Origin: Mesocentrotus franciscanus | Lineage: Eukaryota; Echinodermata; Echinoidea; Camarodonta; Strongylocentrotidae | Length of the DNA stretch: 64,000 nt | Assembly (NCBI GenBank): GCA_037976565.1 | Contig: CP137667.1 | Location: 34,026,425-34,090,424 of the forward strand | Direction: 5' to 3' | Part shown: piece after piece, positions 1 to 10,467 of the stretch | Position numbering within the stretch: the stretch's first letter is position 1 | How the letters are laid out: each line of letters opens with the position of its first letter | The notes under the pieces: generated by a model | Told to the model about the DNA's origin: nothing | The model's input: the letters and a program-made list of their open reading frames with translations, nothing else | The model's database searches: none | Program-made: the position numbers and the translations under genes

Positions 1-182
1 CATGTCCAGATGAAGTTATATCATTTTATTTGACGTTTGCACATTTCAAAAGGTAGCTCAAAAAATGGAGATATAAACAAAGTCTTTACGATCGTTTAAT
101 CAACTTTTATTTTTGTTGGGGGTGTTTATGTTTTGCTTTGTTTATTCAGACGGTATAATGCTTGGTATTTATTTCCTTTTAA

Positions 183-443
183 GGGCGTGTTCATCCTCCC
201 TTTTGGTCCTTCCTCTCGGCCCTGAGAAAGGATTGGGCATTGACAGATACTCAACTACAACAATCTGCACTGGGAATTCCAGTAAAAAGAAGGAAAAGGA
301 GAAGCTATGTGGCACACCAACGCAGGCTGAAGGTTCTTTGCCAGCGATACGATGCGGATGGAGATATGGAAGCGTTCCTCAGAGCTATTGGGCCATCCAT
401 TAGGATAAATAAAGCCTGGCATCGTGATGAGCAGGCACCATAG
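183..443 (+). pseudogene. FLYWCH/MULE-type transposase C-terminal tail (exon or relic)
   Basis: An open frame of about 86 codons ends at a TAG (441-443). It follows a plausible 3' splice site (pyrimidine-rich stretch then AAG at 181-183) and has no upstream Met in frame. The peptide has an HPPFW-type start, an FLSALRKDWAL helix, a basic KRRKRR patch and a second helix around RRLKVLCQRY. I recognise this pattern from the region after the catalytic domain of MULE/FLYWCH transposase-like proteins, where a short helical tail and basic linker precede the stop. No catalytic or FLYWCH residues lie in the window, so it is either a last exon whose partners lie to the left or a truncated relic. The family call rests on general resemblance only; an unrelated host gene's terminal exon remains possible. 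Confidence 0.35.
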
Positions 444-1436
444 TTTGTACCCAACCGATAAATGTGACCTGCAGAAAATCACTATTCATCTATACTGGAA
501 TTTCTTGTGGATGAAAGTGGAGTGTATGCTCATGTTACTTTTCTATTGTTGTTGTTCTTGTTTTTACACGCTCTGCTGTGGCTTCAGAGCTACTTGATTA
601 CAAAATTTTGCATTGCAAACATCTACGTTGTTCACAATTTGGCAGTAAACAGTGGGGAAGGGCTCGGTAAACAAGAATTCTGATTTTAGCATCTTAAGTG
701 AGTTTACATCCCGTGCATGTTCACTGGACATTCCTACTCGAACATGCCTATAATACTCTCTTTGAATTAATTTTGTAAGAGAATATATGAAATATTGTTT
801 GCCGAGGTGTGCCGGATATTATTTAAGCTTTCTTAAAGTGCCTGAAAATGTCTGTTCTGGAGATGCCGTTGAGTAAATGTTCTCCGGCTTAATACCTCCA
901 TATAGCCATTTGCAATATCAATATAATTGTACCTAGTAGTGTGATGCTGTATAATCCCTTGATGTAGGTATGTTATACCCCAAGAATATGAAGAGTTTTC
1001 TTGCAAAAGGATCTACATTCACTTTAGCTATTTTGGAGTAAATCAAGGTTTTTATTTTATACACCATAAGTCCTTCTAATATCTTGAAGAGTTACCATAA
1101 GAGGTAATAAAATGACCGTTTGAAAGATCTTGCTGAAATCTTGTATTTTATATAATTTCCTTTTAAATATATATATATTTTTATATCGGGACTTTTGCAA
1201 GAAAACAGGGATATGGGGCTTTTGCAAGAAAACATTTGAATGCTTAATAGACTCGTATATGTTATTAGCTGTTCATAATAAAAGTATCTAACATGATAAG
1301 CACCAATCTCTCCATCCTTGTACCATCCTATTGCAAGGCTACTCAATCATTTACTTTGCCCCACATAGCAATAGCATCTATTGAATTCAATTTAGAGCAA
1401 CAGTAGTGCTTGTTGCCGTGATTCATTTGGATAATC
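444..1436. other. Non-coding, no gene seen
   Basis: AT-rich sequence without an exon-like open frame. I see no recognisable repeat here apart from short A/T runs. Confidence 0.5.
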
Positions 1437-1763
1437 AGAACACTATGACTACCTGGGGTCTCATCGTTATTCATAAGGACTATTTCTAAGGACCGCTATT
1501 CATAGCATGAGTGGAGGGTCGCTATTCATAATACAAAATCGGGGTCGTTAATCATAACGATCACTAATCATAAAGCAAGAAAAGAGTGTTGGTATTCATA
1601 ATTCTATACCTAATTTATTGTCATATTATGGGAAGCGTTCCTTATGAGTAATATCCCTCAATTTGAATTATGAATAGCGACCCTCATCTCATGTTATGAA
1701 TAGCGGCCCTTATGAATGATGGTCCTTATGAATTATGGTCGCTATGAATAGTGAGGTTACTCT
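1437..1763. repeat. Palindromic array of GGxCGCTATTCATA motifs (MITE-like)
   Basis: Short units such as GACCGCTATTCATA and GGGTCGCTATTCATAAT recur on the left half, and their reverse complements (TTATGAATAGCGACCC, TATGAATAGCGGCCC) recur on the right half. The whole segment can therefore fold back on itself. Both ends carry further ATTCATAAGGAC / GTCCTTATGAAT units. Element ends and target duplication are not clear. Confidence 0.6.
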
Positions 1764-2684
1764 GAATACCTAATCCTTATCCCCATCCACTTGTCACCTT
1801 CTGCCCCTCTTTGCGGGATAGTACACCCTGCCCCGTGGACTGTACCCCTCCCGTGGAATTTTGTGCTCCTTGCCCGCTTTAGTGTAATACACCATCTACC
1901 CCTTCTTTGGTTAATTATATCCCTGCCCACCTTGCCCTTGAGCCCTTCCCCTCTGCATTCTTACTTTGTAAACAAATTACCCAAAACATCTTTCAATTTG
2001 TTTTCTCATCCACCCTGTTTAACGGTGCCTATTTATTTTAAAAGCTTATTTTGCAATCTTTCCATTTCAGAGCAGTTTGACACATGTAACATACGTTTCC
2101 TGTTTGAGCTGTAATTGATTTCTAGATTGTTATTGTTAAATTATTCAGGATATTTACCATCCAACAATTGATATGTAGGATCATTTTTATGTTATAATGC
2201 TCCATGTTGCAACACCATTTGAGAGTTTGGGCTATTGTTCGGTTAGCAGGAGTAAGAGAGTGGTTTCCAATCCTTGTTATACATATTTTGCAATATCAGC
2301 ATAGATTCTTTGATATGTTAATAATTACATGGTGCTCAATCCTCTTGTTTTTGAGTTTGGTTTTAAAAGATTCTTTGATCAATATCTCGGATGTCTGTTT
2401 TGTGTGTGTGTGTGTTGCCTAGTTTTTGAAACAATTCGGAATGACGTACGAATAGGCCTACTTTGTACTTGCATAACTATGCATATCCAAAATCTGGTTA
2501 AAGACAACCGTAAGTTCTGGGGAAAGTTTTTTTTTTTGTGTGTGTTTTCCCATATTCCCCCCAGAAGCGGATCTAGAGGGGTTGGGGTTGCAACCAAAAA
2601 AAAAAAAAGGGACCATTTTTTTAAATCTTATCTTTTTTTTTAAACTTGTAATTTTATTTTATTATATTTCTATGTATTTATTTC

Positions 2685-2688
<4 letters not shown>

Positions 2689-2757
<69 letters not shown>
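2689..2757. repeat. (ATT)n microsatellite
   Basis: About 22 uninterrupted ATT units. The long poly-leucine frame across it is an artefact. Confidence 0.95.
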
Positions 2758-2856
2758 TCTTTTTGGGAGGGGGTTGGGCGAACAAATGTCACAGAGTCCC
2801 TTGCCCCCCATCAGCTTTTTGAGGACACGGGCCACCGCCGAAGTGACAAGCTAGGC

Positions 2857-3074
2857 CAGCGTTGCCGATTCTCATCCCCAAAATCCCCACATTAAAAAAA
2901 AAAAAAAAAATTGGGGGATTGTTGAAGTCTTTGGGGATGAAAAATAAATATTTGGGAATGGTTTTATGAAAAACGAATTTGGGGATTTTCTGTCAAAATT
3001 TGGCAACTTTGGGGATATTTTAAGTGTCGTTTGGGTGGGGATTTTGTGAAGATTTAACCTGGCAACGCACGCTG
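2857..3074. mobile_element. Nested 218-bp hAT-like MITE
   Basis: Left end CAGCGTTGCC and right end (reverse complement) CAGCGTGCGTTGCCAGG form imperfect terminal inverted repeats. It is flanked by AGCTAGGC (2849-2856) and AGCTGGGC (3075-3082), an 8-bp target duplication with one mismatch, as expected for hAT. The interior is rich in TTTGGGGATTTT-like strings that pair with the left arm. Confidence 0.7.
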
Positions 3075-3399
3075 AGCTGGGCTGCTCATTTCCTGGATTA
3101 CTTGTTCAAGTTGCTCACTTTTTTTTAACTGGCCTTACATTGCAGGAAAATGCAACTTAATTTTACAAATTTTCATGGGGGTTAATTTGGCAACGACCTC
3201 TATACCAAAAATAGTGGTGTTTTAGATGCAAGAAAACGCCATTTTCACAAACAGATTTTCAAAAATTTTCCCTACTGTGGGAGGGTGACACCCCCTCCCA
3301 CACCCTCCTCCTCGCTCGCTCCGCTCGCTTGACTCGGTCGCTACGCTCCTCGCATACCACCCCAACCCCCTTTATAAAAGCTGGATCCGCCCCTGCCCC

Positions 3400-4126
3400 C
3401 TCTCAGTTAGGAAGAATACTATAACTTCTTTAAAGGTTCCCTGAAAGGGGTTGCTCGTCAAATGCCTTAGTTTATAATTGATATTAGTAATGACAAGAAG
3501 TAGCTAAAGTGTTCGGGCTGAACATTCATGCCAGAATAAATAGAGTTTGGTCCCATAACTCGTTTCTGCATGCAGCGCACGTGCCTGAGGGGGACTTTCG
3601 TGTGCAAATTTATCGATTCGATAATCGCTAAATATTGTTTATGTACACCTAATCTAATTTCACAATGCTTTGAAACTGTTTATTTCGAAATGTAATTTGA
3701 TGACCAGAACTCCAATAAAAATTTGATTGGAATTGAGATAAGAAGAAGATAAACCGAGTAGAAAATGATGTTAGGATCATGGAAATTAAGCCTATACAGT
3801 TTGTAAAATAATTAGATTGAAACAATATGAAGATAATTGTGATAACAGTTCTTTTAGAAAAGGATGGTAACATTTGATAAAATATAACATACCTGCATCA
3901 TGGAAATTGTTTGGTTGAATATGTGATGTAATTTTTTGTAATTGTTATTTGAAAAGGTAAGAATAAAGAAAATGAATAACACTGTTATTTTATTAGCTTT
4001 ATGGTTTAGTTCTCAACCTTTCTGCTTATTCCCATTTTCACAAATCATTTTGTTGCAGTTTGATGTTAATTCTTCATGATCAGCCAATTGCTCTTCTTCC
4101 GATGGCTCCTTGTGTCACTTAGTCAG
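3400..4126. other. Non-coding, no gene seen
   Basis: AT-rich DNA. The only notable item is a short GC-rich patch near 3565-3600. No exon or repeat family is recognised. Confidence 0.5.
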
Positions 4127-4271
4127 TAGGGACTTTTAGATTTGCACGACGAGAACGTGGACTGCCACGTGTGACATTGTGGTGATGCACTGGGCCGTGC
4201 CCGGCAGTGCCTTAAAAGGACATCAGAGTGCCTTATAAGGACGTCACACGTTGCAAATCTAAAAGTCCCTA
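4127..4271. mobile_element. 145-bp MITE, TAGGGACTTTTAGATTT family, copy 1
   Basis: Terminal inverted repeats TAGGGACTTTTAGATTTGCA at both ends. The interior has GTGCCTTAAAAGGACATCA-type strings. A second copy with the same ends and core lies at 44686-44822, which defines a small family. The outermost TA may be a TA target duplication. Confidence 0.8.
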
Positions 4272-4755
4272 GTGAAAACAGAGTACTCGAATGAGACGGG
4301 GTGCTTTACACACTAATATATATAGTAAAGCTACATACACTTAACTGAAGGAAAGAAACCTATAGAAAACGGACTGGATATTATTTAAAATACTATTCTA
4401 AACAAGAATGTACTACATGTACATTAGGTTACAATTTCATGAGAGAAATTGAACTCGAGAGGGGGAGAAGGGAAGAAGTGAGGAAAATGAAAGAAGACTA
4501 ATAGCATGAGAGGAAAGACAAGAGCTAGGAAGACAAGATAATGGTGTAAAAGGAAAAGGAGGAGCAAGAAAGAGAAAGAGAGTGAGAGAGTTTGTTTTGA
4601 GCTTTGGATCAGCTAATGTGCAATACATGAAACAGATTTTGAGCGGAGTAATTATCTTTCGGTGAAGAACTTGCATAAGGAGCTATAACTTGATTTTGTT
4701 TAAATTTAAATCAAACATGGGGAAGAGCAATAAACGGCTGAGCATTTGTCTTCTG

Positions 4756-4825
4756 CAGGGCCGTAGCCAGAGTTTGATGCACATACATGTAATTGATTTT
4801 TTTTTTTTTGGGGGCTACGGGCCTG
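4756..4825. mobile_element. 70-bp hAT-like MITE with perfect 8-bp duplication
   Basis: CAGGGCCGTAGCC at the left and its near-complement (reverse complement CAGGCCCGTAGCC) at the right bound a 70-bp insert. GTCTTCTG occurs immediately outside both ends (4748-4755 and 4826-4833), an exact 8-bp target-site duplication typical of hAT. It is far too short to code and was mobilised in trans. Confidence 0.85.
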
Positions 4826-4984
4826 GTCTTCTGTAAGGCACTTTTAGGCAGGACAAATGACGGCAGAGCAATTTATTGCACTAATTGCCAGAGGAGCATT
4901 CATGTCTTCCACGAGGCACTTTTGGATCAGAGAGCAATTTTATTGTCGGCGAAACATTTGTCTTTAACGAGGCACTCCTGATAC

Positions 4985-5254
4985 GTCGGCGGAGCAATTG
5001 TCGCTTCATGCGGAGCAATTGTCGGAGGAGCAATTGTCGGCGGAGCAATTGTCGGAGGAGCAATTGTCGGCGGAGCAAATGTCGGCGGAGCAATTGTCGC
5101 TTCATGCGGAGCAATTGTCGGAGGAGCAATTGTCGGCGGAGCAAATGTCGGCGGAGCAATTGTAGGCGGAGCAAATGTCGCGGAGCAAATGTCGCGGAGC
5201 AATTGTCGCGTTTTGCGGAGTAAATGTCGGCGGAGCAATTGTCGGCGGAGCATG
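4985..5254. repeat. 15-bp minisatellite (GTCGGCGGAGCAATT)
   Basis: About 17 tandem units of GTCGGCGGAGCAATT, with variants GTCGGAGGAGCAATT and ..GCAAAT, two 21-bp units carrying GTCGCTTCATGC, one further 21-bp variant, and two 14-bp units near the right end. A larger block (the 21-bp unit plus following units) is itself repeated. Degenerate units extend left to about 4865. The unit length is a multiple of three, so frames stay open on both strands; I do not regard them as genes. Confidence 0.92.
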
Positions 5255-6839
5255 TGTCGGGTTACCATTTACGTTGCTTTACCAGATCACAGCGTATCTC
5301 TACAAAATCATTGATAGATTTAAAAAAAAAGTAATAATAATTTATTTAATAATAATAATTTTACCCTACATGGTAAAAGAATATTATCCGCTACATGTAG
5401 ACAATTTATCTTGGAAAATGATTCAACTTGAGAAAAATAGGAACACTTTTTATTGTAAAATTTAAAATTTCTGATATCTCGGAAGTACCGAAACTGACAT
5501 ACGTTGTTTTGCCAGATCACGGCCGCTATGTAAAATATCGATGACTGAGCAACAACAACAAAAACCTCCCTGTCATGAAAGTAAAAAATTACCCTTTTAA
5601 ATAACTGCTGTGATGCATCAGCTGTTGGAAATACTAAACTGTGATATGACCATAGGATATGTAGAGAGAACGAGAGAGAGAGGGAGAGAATGAGGGAGAT
5701 GGAGAGACAGAGAGGATGTGTGGGGGTTTCTATTAAAATGTATTTTGTAGTATCAGGATGCATGATGACAGTATTGCAATCACTGCTGATGCTACTACCA
5801 TTACCAGTATTGATTTATTTAGTAGTCGTAGACATAGTAGTAGTAGTAGTAGTAGTAGCAGTAGTTGGGAGGAGAAGTAGTAGTAGAGTAGTAGTAGAGT
5901 AGTAGCAGTAGTAGTAGTAGGAGTAGTAGTAGAAGTAGGAGTACATCAATGTGCTTTCACCTAAGACCAAAACGCATGTGAGCCAAAAAGAGATATCAAA
6001 TAATTATCACGAATTTCAGGATTTTCCCACATCATCCACCTCTCGGATTTGTGATCTCTGAATAATATTTTCATTATTAACCCAGCAATTGCCAAATACC
6101 CATTTTCAACAGGGTAGAGAGTGGCAAATGTTGACGATAGTATCTGTTTAGGATTTGAAACCTGAACTTCAGGTTGCAGGACAACCACATTACGACAAAA
6201 TACCGATTATTTTTTTCTCTCACATACTTGTTTGTATGAATTAAGGATATAATTGCTCATCATCTTCGTGGTCGTCTTCTTTTTTTATCACCATCATCAT
6301 CCTCAACGATTTCTTCTTATTCTACTTCTTCTGCTTCTATTTAGTCTTCTCCTCCTCTTCCTTCTTATTCTTCTTGTTCTTATAAACTTGTGGTAATTGT
6401 TCTTCTTCTTCATTTTCCTCTTCTTCTTCTCCTACTCCTTCTGCTTCTTCATCTTCTTTTATTTCTTTAAGTAATCTTCAACGGGCTGCACAACCTATCA
6501 AGGAGATACAAATAAAATGCTATAACAATTCTATAAACTAATTAGGTCTGTATGGTTTTGTGTTCAATATTACATGTGTACCTCTACTGTAATATAATAT
6601 TGGGGTATCTTTACTTGGTTATAGGGTCATCGGTATACTGCATTAAGTACATGCATGTTACTTTAATATAAGAATGCATTTAAAAGTAACTCTTGCGCCG
6701 TCTTGAACCTAAATCTCCAGTCTCAGAACGACAAAATGTTTTTGATGTATACCTTTGCTGCTTCGTGCATTATTAACGGAAATCCAATTACTTCACAGAT
6801 TAATATCAAGTCTTTTTATCTGACCTTTTCATGTTACAG
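5255..6839. other. Non-coding, microsatellite-rich
   Basis: Holds an imperfect pair of ~55-bp direct copies (CCAGATCAC motif near 5280 and 5514), a GA tract near 5670, a (GTA)n tract at 5829-5937 and TTC/TTCT-rich DNA at 6270-6460. It ends in the polypyrimidine tract of the acceptor at 6839. Probably the intron before the NHL exon. Confidence 0.5.
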
Positions 6840-7681
6840 CACCTCCGAAGACGGTTACTCTTAATGCGGTGAAGACGTTTAAAGCATGTTCTCTGAACCG
6901 GCCCCACGACGTGATACTGCATGCCGGCACATATGTTATTACCGACACATACAACGGACGCATCACATGCCTCACCGCTAGAAACAAGTATTCAGTGCTT
7001 TATGAGGCGAAGAGTCCTTATTTGCCATTTCGTCCATTCGGTATTGCTGCTTTGTCAGATACGGAAAATAGCTTTTTGATCACCGACCTACACAGTGGTG
7101 AAAGAAAGGGAAATGTTTTTAAGCTCGAATCTGAGAAGCTGAGTCATTTTTCCTCTACCTATAAGGATTTCCACTCTCCTACTGGCATAACCTTGAATAG
7201 AAATAGCGATAGGGTTTACATTGCAGATCATTCTCAACAATGCATTCTCGTGTTTGATATGGATGGTAACTATCTCTACCAGCGGGCCAAAGGCTATCTT
7301 GTTGACCCATGGTTTATTGCTTGCAATTCACAAGACAAAATATACGTAACAGATGAAGAAGGAATAAAAGTATTTGACTCGGAATTGGAATACCTTACTA
7401 CCGTCACAATCAAACTAAATGAAAAGACATGGTGTTACCAAGGTATTGCGATAGACACGTGTGATAACATATTTATCACTGCTCGCTCTCGAAATTCCAA
7501 GGTAATTTCTACGTCAGAGACGGTTGCAGCAATAAATGCAAACCACTCGCTAGTAAAAGAATGCACTAGTAACAAGCTTCTTTGTGATTACCTCCGGGGT
7601 GTTTGTATCGATTACGAGAGGAACCGAGTCGTAGTTGTCAATGGCGGGAAAAATACAATAGCAACCTACACACTTTATTGA
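6840..7681 (+). CDS. NHL-repeat beta-propeller protein, terminal exon
   Basis: A TTTTCATGTTACAG acceptor ends at 6839. The exon opens in phase with CCTCCGAAGACG and runs about 280 codons to TGA/TAA at 7679-7681; there is no in-frame Met near the start, so earlier exons are needed. The peptide shows repeated blades of the NHL type: P-H-D-V then ITDTYNGRI; P-F-G-I-A then FLITDLHSG; PTGITLN then VYIADHSQQCILVFDMDGNY; PWFIACN then IYVTDEEGIKVFD; QGIAID then IFITAR; and a last RGVCID block. Six blades in about 270 residues fit a complete propeller. In animals such propellers sit at the C-terminus of TRIM-type ubiquitin ligases and bind RNA or protein. No RING, B-box or coiled coil is in the window, so the ligase assignment is an inference. 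The exon looks intact. Confidence 0.8.
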
Positions 7682-7789
7682 AACAGCATTTTGATTAAAA
7701 TAGATAAGATATATGACAAAAATGTAAAACCTCTCTCTCTGTATGTTCGTATTTTCCTAAACTGGCATAAATGTTAATTACTAAACAAT

Positions 7790-8110
7790 AGGACTTCTAG
7801 CATGGGGCAACTGTGCAGGCTCGTTATTTAACAGAATCTTACTTCTTCAGAAAAAGGCCATTCGAATTACAAGTCATTCAGGCTTTCAGCACACACATAT
7901 ATATTCTTTTACTCGAATTTATTTTTAAAGATATGTGATCTGTTTCCTCATAATTTGGGGATTTTTATATTTTCAGTCAGTAGGAATGAGTTACAGATGT
8001 TTTTTGTAAACAATGTTTAGAAAGAAATACCGAATTACAAAGCTACTCCACTAGGTTAGCGGGCGCCTATCACCTTCTAAAAATTGAGAACCCTACTTGA
8101 TAGCAATAAT
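7790..8110 (+). pseudogene. LINE reverse transcriptase C-terminal relic
   Basis: Plus-strand frames read AWGNC..LFNRILLLQKKAIRIT and later HTHIYSF, matching the segment after the RT fingers/palm of CR1/Jockey-type LINEs (..LLLQKKAIRII..AHT..). It is interrupted by stops and cannot code for anything now. Confidence 0.6.
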
Positions 8111-8504
8111 TAATTTTTTACAGGACTAAAATGTCGGAATTTCCTTCCTAATGATTTGAAAGAATGACCCACTATATATTGTTTCAAGAATACACTAAAA
8201 TTATATTTTCGCCAACTGTATGAACAATGACCCATAGACATCTCTTTGTAATGATCTATCTACCTATGTATCCTTATATTTGTTCTCCCCCTCTATTTCT
8301 ATACCACTTTCATGGTGTATTTTGTTTGGTTTCTGTTTTTGTCTCGATGTAGGTTATGTAAATTTTCTGTTGTGTTCTCTGTACATGCAGTAGTAGTTTA
8401 ATTTAGAAAACATACACGCAACAAGCCTAGCTTTAGAGCACGTTTACTTTTCAATTCCCTATTTCATGATTTGTCAGAACTGTTACATTCTTTGATGTTA
8501 TTAA

Positions 8505-8933
8505 AGGGATAGTTAAGTTTGCTGCAGAGGGCGCTACACAAAATATTTTTTGTGTGAAATAAAAAAAAAAAACTGAGTGTCAAATTGAAAGAATATACAA
8601 TTTAAATGACAACATCATCTTTGTGTGATCATAATCGGTTCAGAGACGGCTGACATATCCATAAATATAACGATTCCTAATATTTGTGGTGCCCCACAAA
8701 TATTCGGTAATTTGAACCAGCCGTTGAAAAATTAGATAGCCGTATTTTTTTGAAAGTGGAACTTAATTTTCATGATCGTATTCAATCTAAATTCACACAT
8801 TTTGGGGTCTAAATTACCTTCATAGCAATTGTAGGTTCTAAAAGGGCACTAGAAATGTCATAAATAAGAATATGAACAATTTCCATGCACTTTGAAGGCA
8901 TTTGCATTCTTAAACAAGAACTCGACTATCTCT
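8505..8933. mobile_element. 429-bp TTAA-flanked MITE
   Basis: Ends AGGGATAGTTAAGTTTG and, reverse-complemented, AGAGATAGTCGAGTTC, each directly next to TTAA (8501-8504; 8934-8937). TTAA duplications with AG-starting termini suggest a Kolobok-type mobiliser (inference). No open frame of note. Confidence 0.7.
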
Positions 8934-9378
8934 TTAATTACTTTAATTCAGGATTATATACTTATATACAAGTCATGTATAATCTTAAGAAATGTCAATG
9001 TTTTGTTAATTATTTGTACATTATTAATTTTTGTTATCTTCGAATGGAATATGAATAAGAGCAACAAATCAAATAAAAGCTAATCTTATGAGTTGATTCT
9101 ACAAATGAAGTTGAACATAGGTGACCAGTTTTATAGACAATGGATGGACCATGGCTTACCTTGAAAAATGTAGGTTCTCCAACCCAACTTCCCACCCTTG
9201 ACAGTCCATTTATGAAATGTTTATTGAACTTTACAGAAAATTCGTTTACTGCTTCTAATGTCATTAAAAGTTAAATTTTATTTATTCAGTTTAGCGTTCA
9301 AGCACGGGACTATGCATTTTGACCTTACGAGTAAATCTAAGTGTAAATTTAACCACAGTCGCTTTTGCAATCTGTTTG

Positions 9379-9438
9379 TAGCCAGAAGGACGTTAACTCA
9401 TATACCTTTAATGCAAAGATAACGCCCTCCTGTCTTTG
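9379..9438. repeat. ~60-bp palindromic repeat, copy 1
   Basis: GCCAGAAGGACGTTAACTC on the left and an inverted GACAGGAGGGCGTTATC on the right, separated by a short AT-rich centre. Same arms as the copies at 25.9, 27.5, 27.7, 37.2 and 51.0/62.3 kb. Confidence 0.65.
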
Positions 9439-9925
9439 AACAAGATTGAAAATGTTATTTGGTTCCTTTTTAATTAATTCATGAAGTAATTATTTTCACA
9501 TGCATTACATATGTCATATCCTATATCATGATGATGATTTTGCCAATTTCTTTGAGTTCGGGAACACCACCTTGTTTAACCAATATTGAAACTTAACTTT
9601 GATGTATTATCTATTATTGTGCTTTATCTTTATAAACATCAACATTTTATATACATTTGTTAGCTCTATTTCTCTTTCTTTTATTTTTTTTCTAAGACAT
9701 GGCCCTTCATATCTTAAAACACAATCTGTATCAGTCTTCGTGGGCTACCTACTCCATCATTGTTGAAAGAAAGAAAAGATTCTGAACAATATAAACTAAA
9801 ACTACGACAAACACTATAACAAAAAATTCAAATATATGAATTACGTTGTATGAATTGTTAAAACAATACGTTCTTTGATTTAGCACATTTCTTAAATTTG
9901 TTTCTTTCTTCAAACTATTGCTTAA

Positions 9926-10451
9926 AGGGACTTGGTAACATTTTTTAGATTAGAGAAAGTGGTACTAAGGTAGTGACTTCAATGCTAGATGTACAATTAA
10001 AGATAATCTGAAAATTTGAGTGAAAACGGACCATTATTAATGATACAAATTGGGAAAAACTGATCTGATCGATTCCTTAATTCTCCCAACTAAGGCAACT
10101 ATATTATTACAATTTAATTACATTTTAGGTGAATGTAAATTGGCTCTATATACCATTCCAGACATTTAGGTGTTGAAAGATTTTTAATGGCCTGTTTTGT
10201 GTCTTTTTTCATGGAAAAACGGTTGGAAAAATTCAAAAATGGTTGGGAGAATTTACTGTTAATCACTGTTAGAGGGTGTTGACCAGTGACGCCTTCAAAG
10301 AAAACCATAGATATCTTTGTGGTTTGGGAATTATATCAGGATTTTTTGCATGTCAGAGGGTTAATACAGTACAGGGAATATAATAAGTAACATTTTATAC
10401 AAAAATAATGCAATTTTTTTCATCAACCTTCAACAATGTTACCGAGTCACT
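9926..10451. mobile_element. 526-bp TTAA-flanked MITE
   Basis: Left terminus AGGGACTTGGTAACATT and right terminus, reverse-complemented, AGTGACTCGGTAACATT. TTAA sits outside both ends (9922-9925; 10452-10455). The interior is AT-rich with no supportable gene. Confidence 0.75.
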
Positions 10452-10467
10452 TTAACACTTTAAAGTA

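Larger units (their letters stand above)
2562..3395. mobile_element. hAT-like non-autonomous element with CAG..GCGGATC termini
   Basis: The left end reads CAGAAGCGGATCTAGAGG and the right end, reverse-complemented, reads CAGGGGCGGATCCAGCT. This terminal type is common in hAT elements. The interior holds an (ATT)n tract, a second nested element (2857-3074), and a CT-rich stretch with TCGCTCGCTCCGCTCGCT. No transposase frame is visible and no clean 8-bp duplication is visible, so the outer limits are approximate. Confidence 0.45.

Noticed and set aside
4985..5254. CRISPR array
   Set aside because: The units abut with no unique spacers, and the genome is eukaryotic.
4881..5268. Repetitive-protein genes on either strand
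   Set aside because: All frames are open because the 15-bp repeat unit is a multiple of three; there is no start context or non-repeat domain.
5268..5560. Target duplications of an element between the two CCAGATCAC copies
   Set aside because: The copies are about 55 bp and diverged, and no terminal repeats are visible, so they are more likely an old local duplication.
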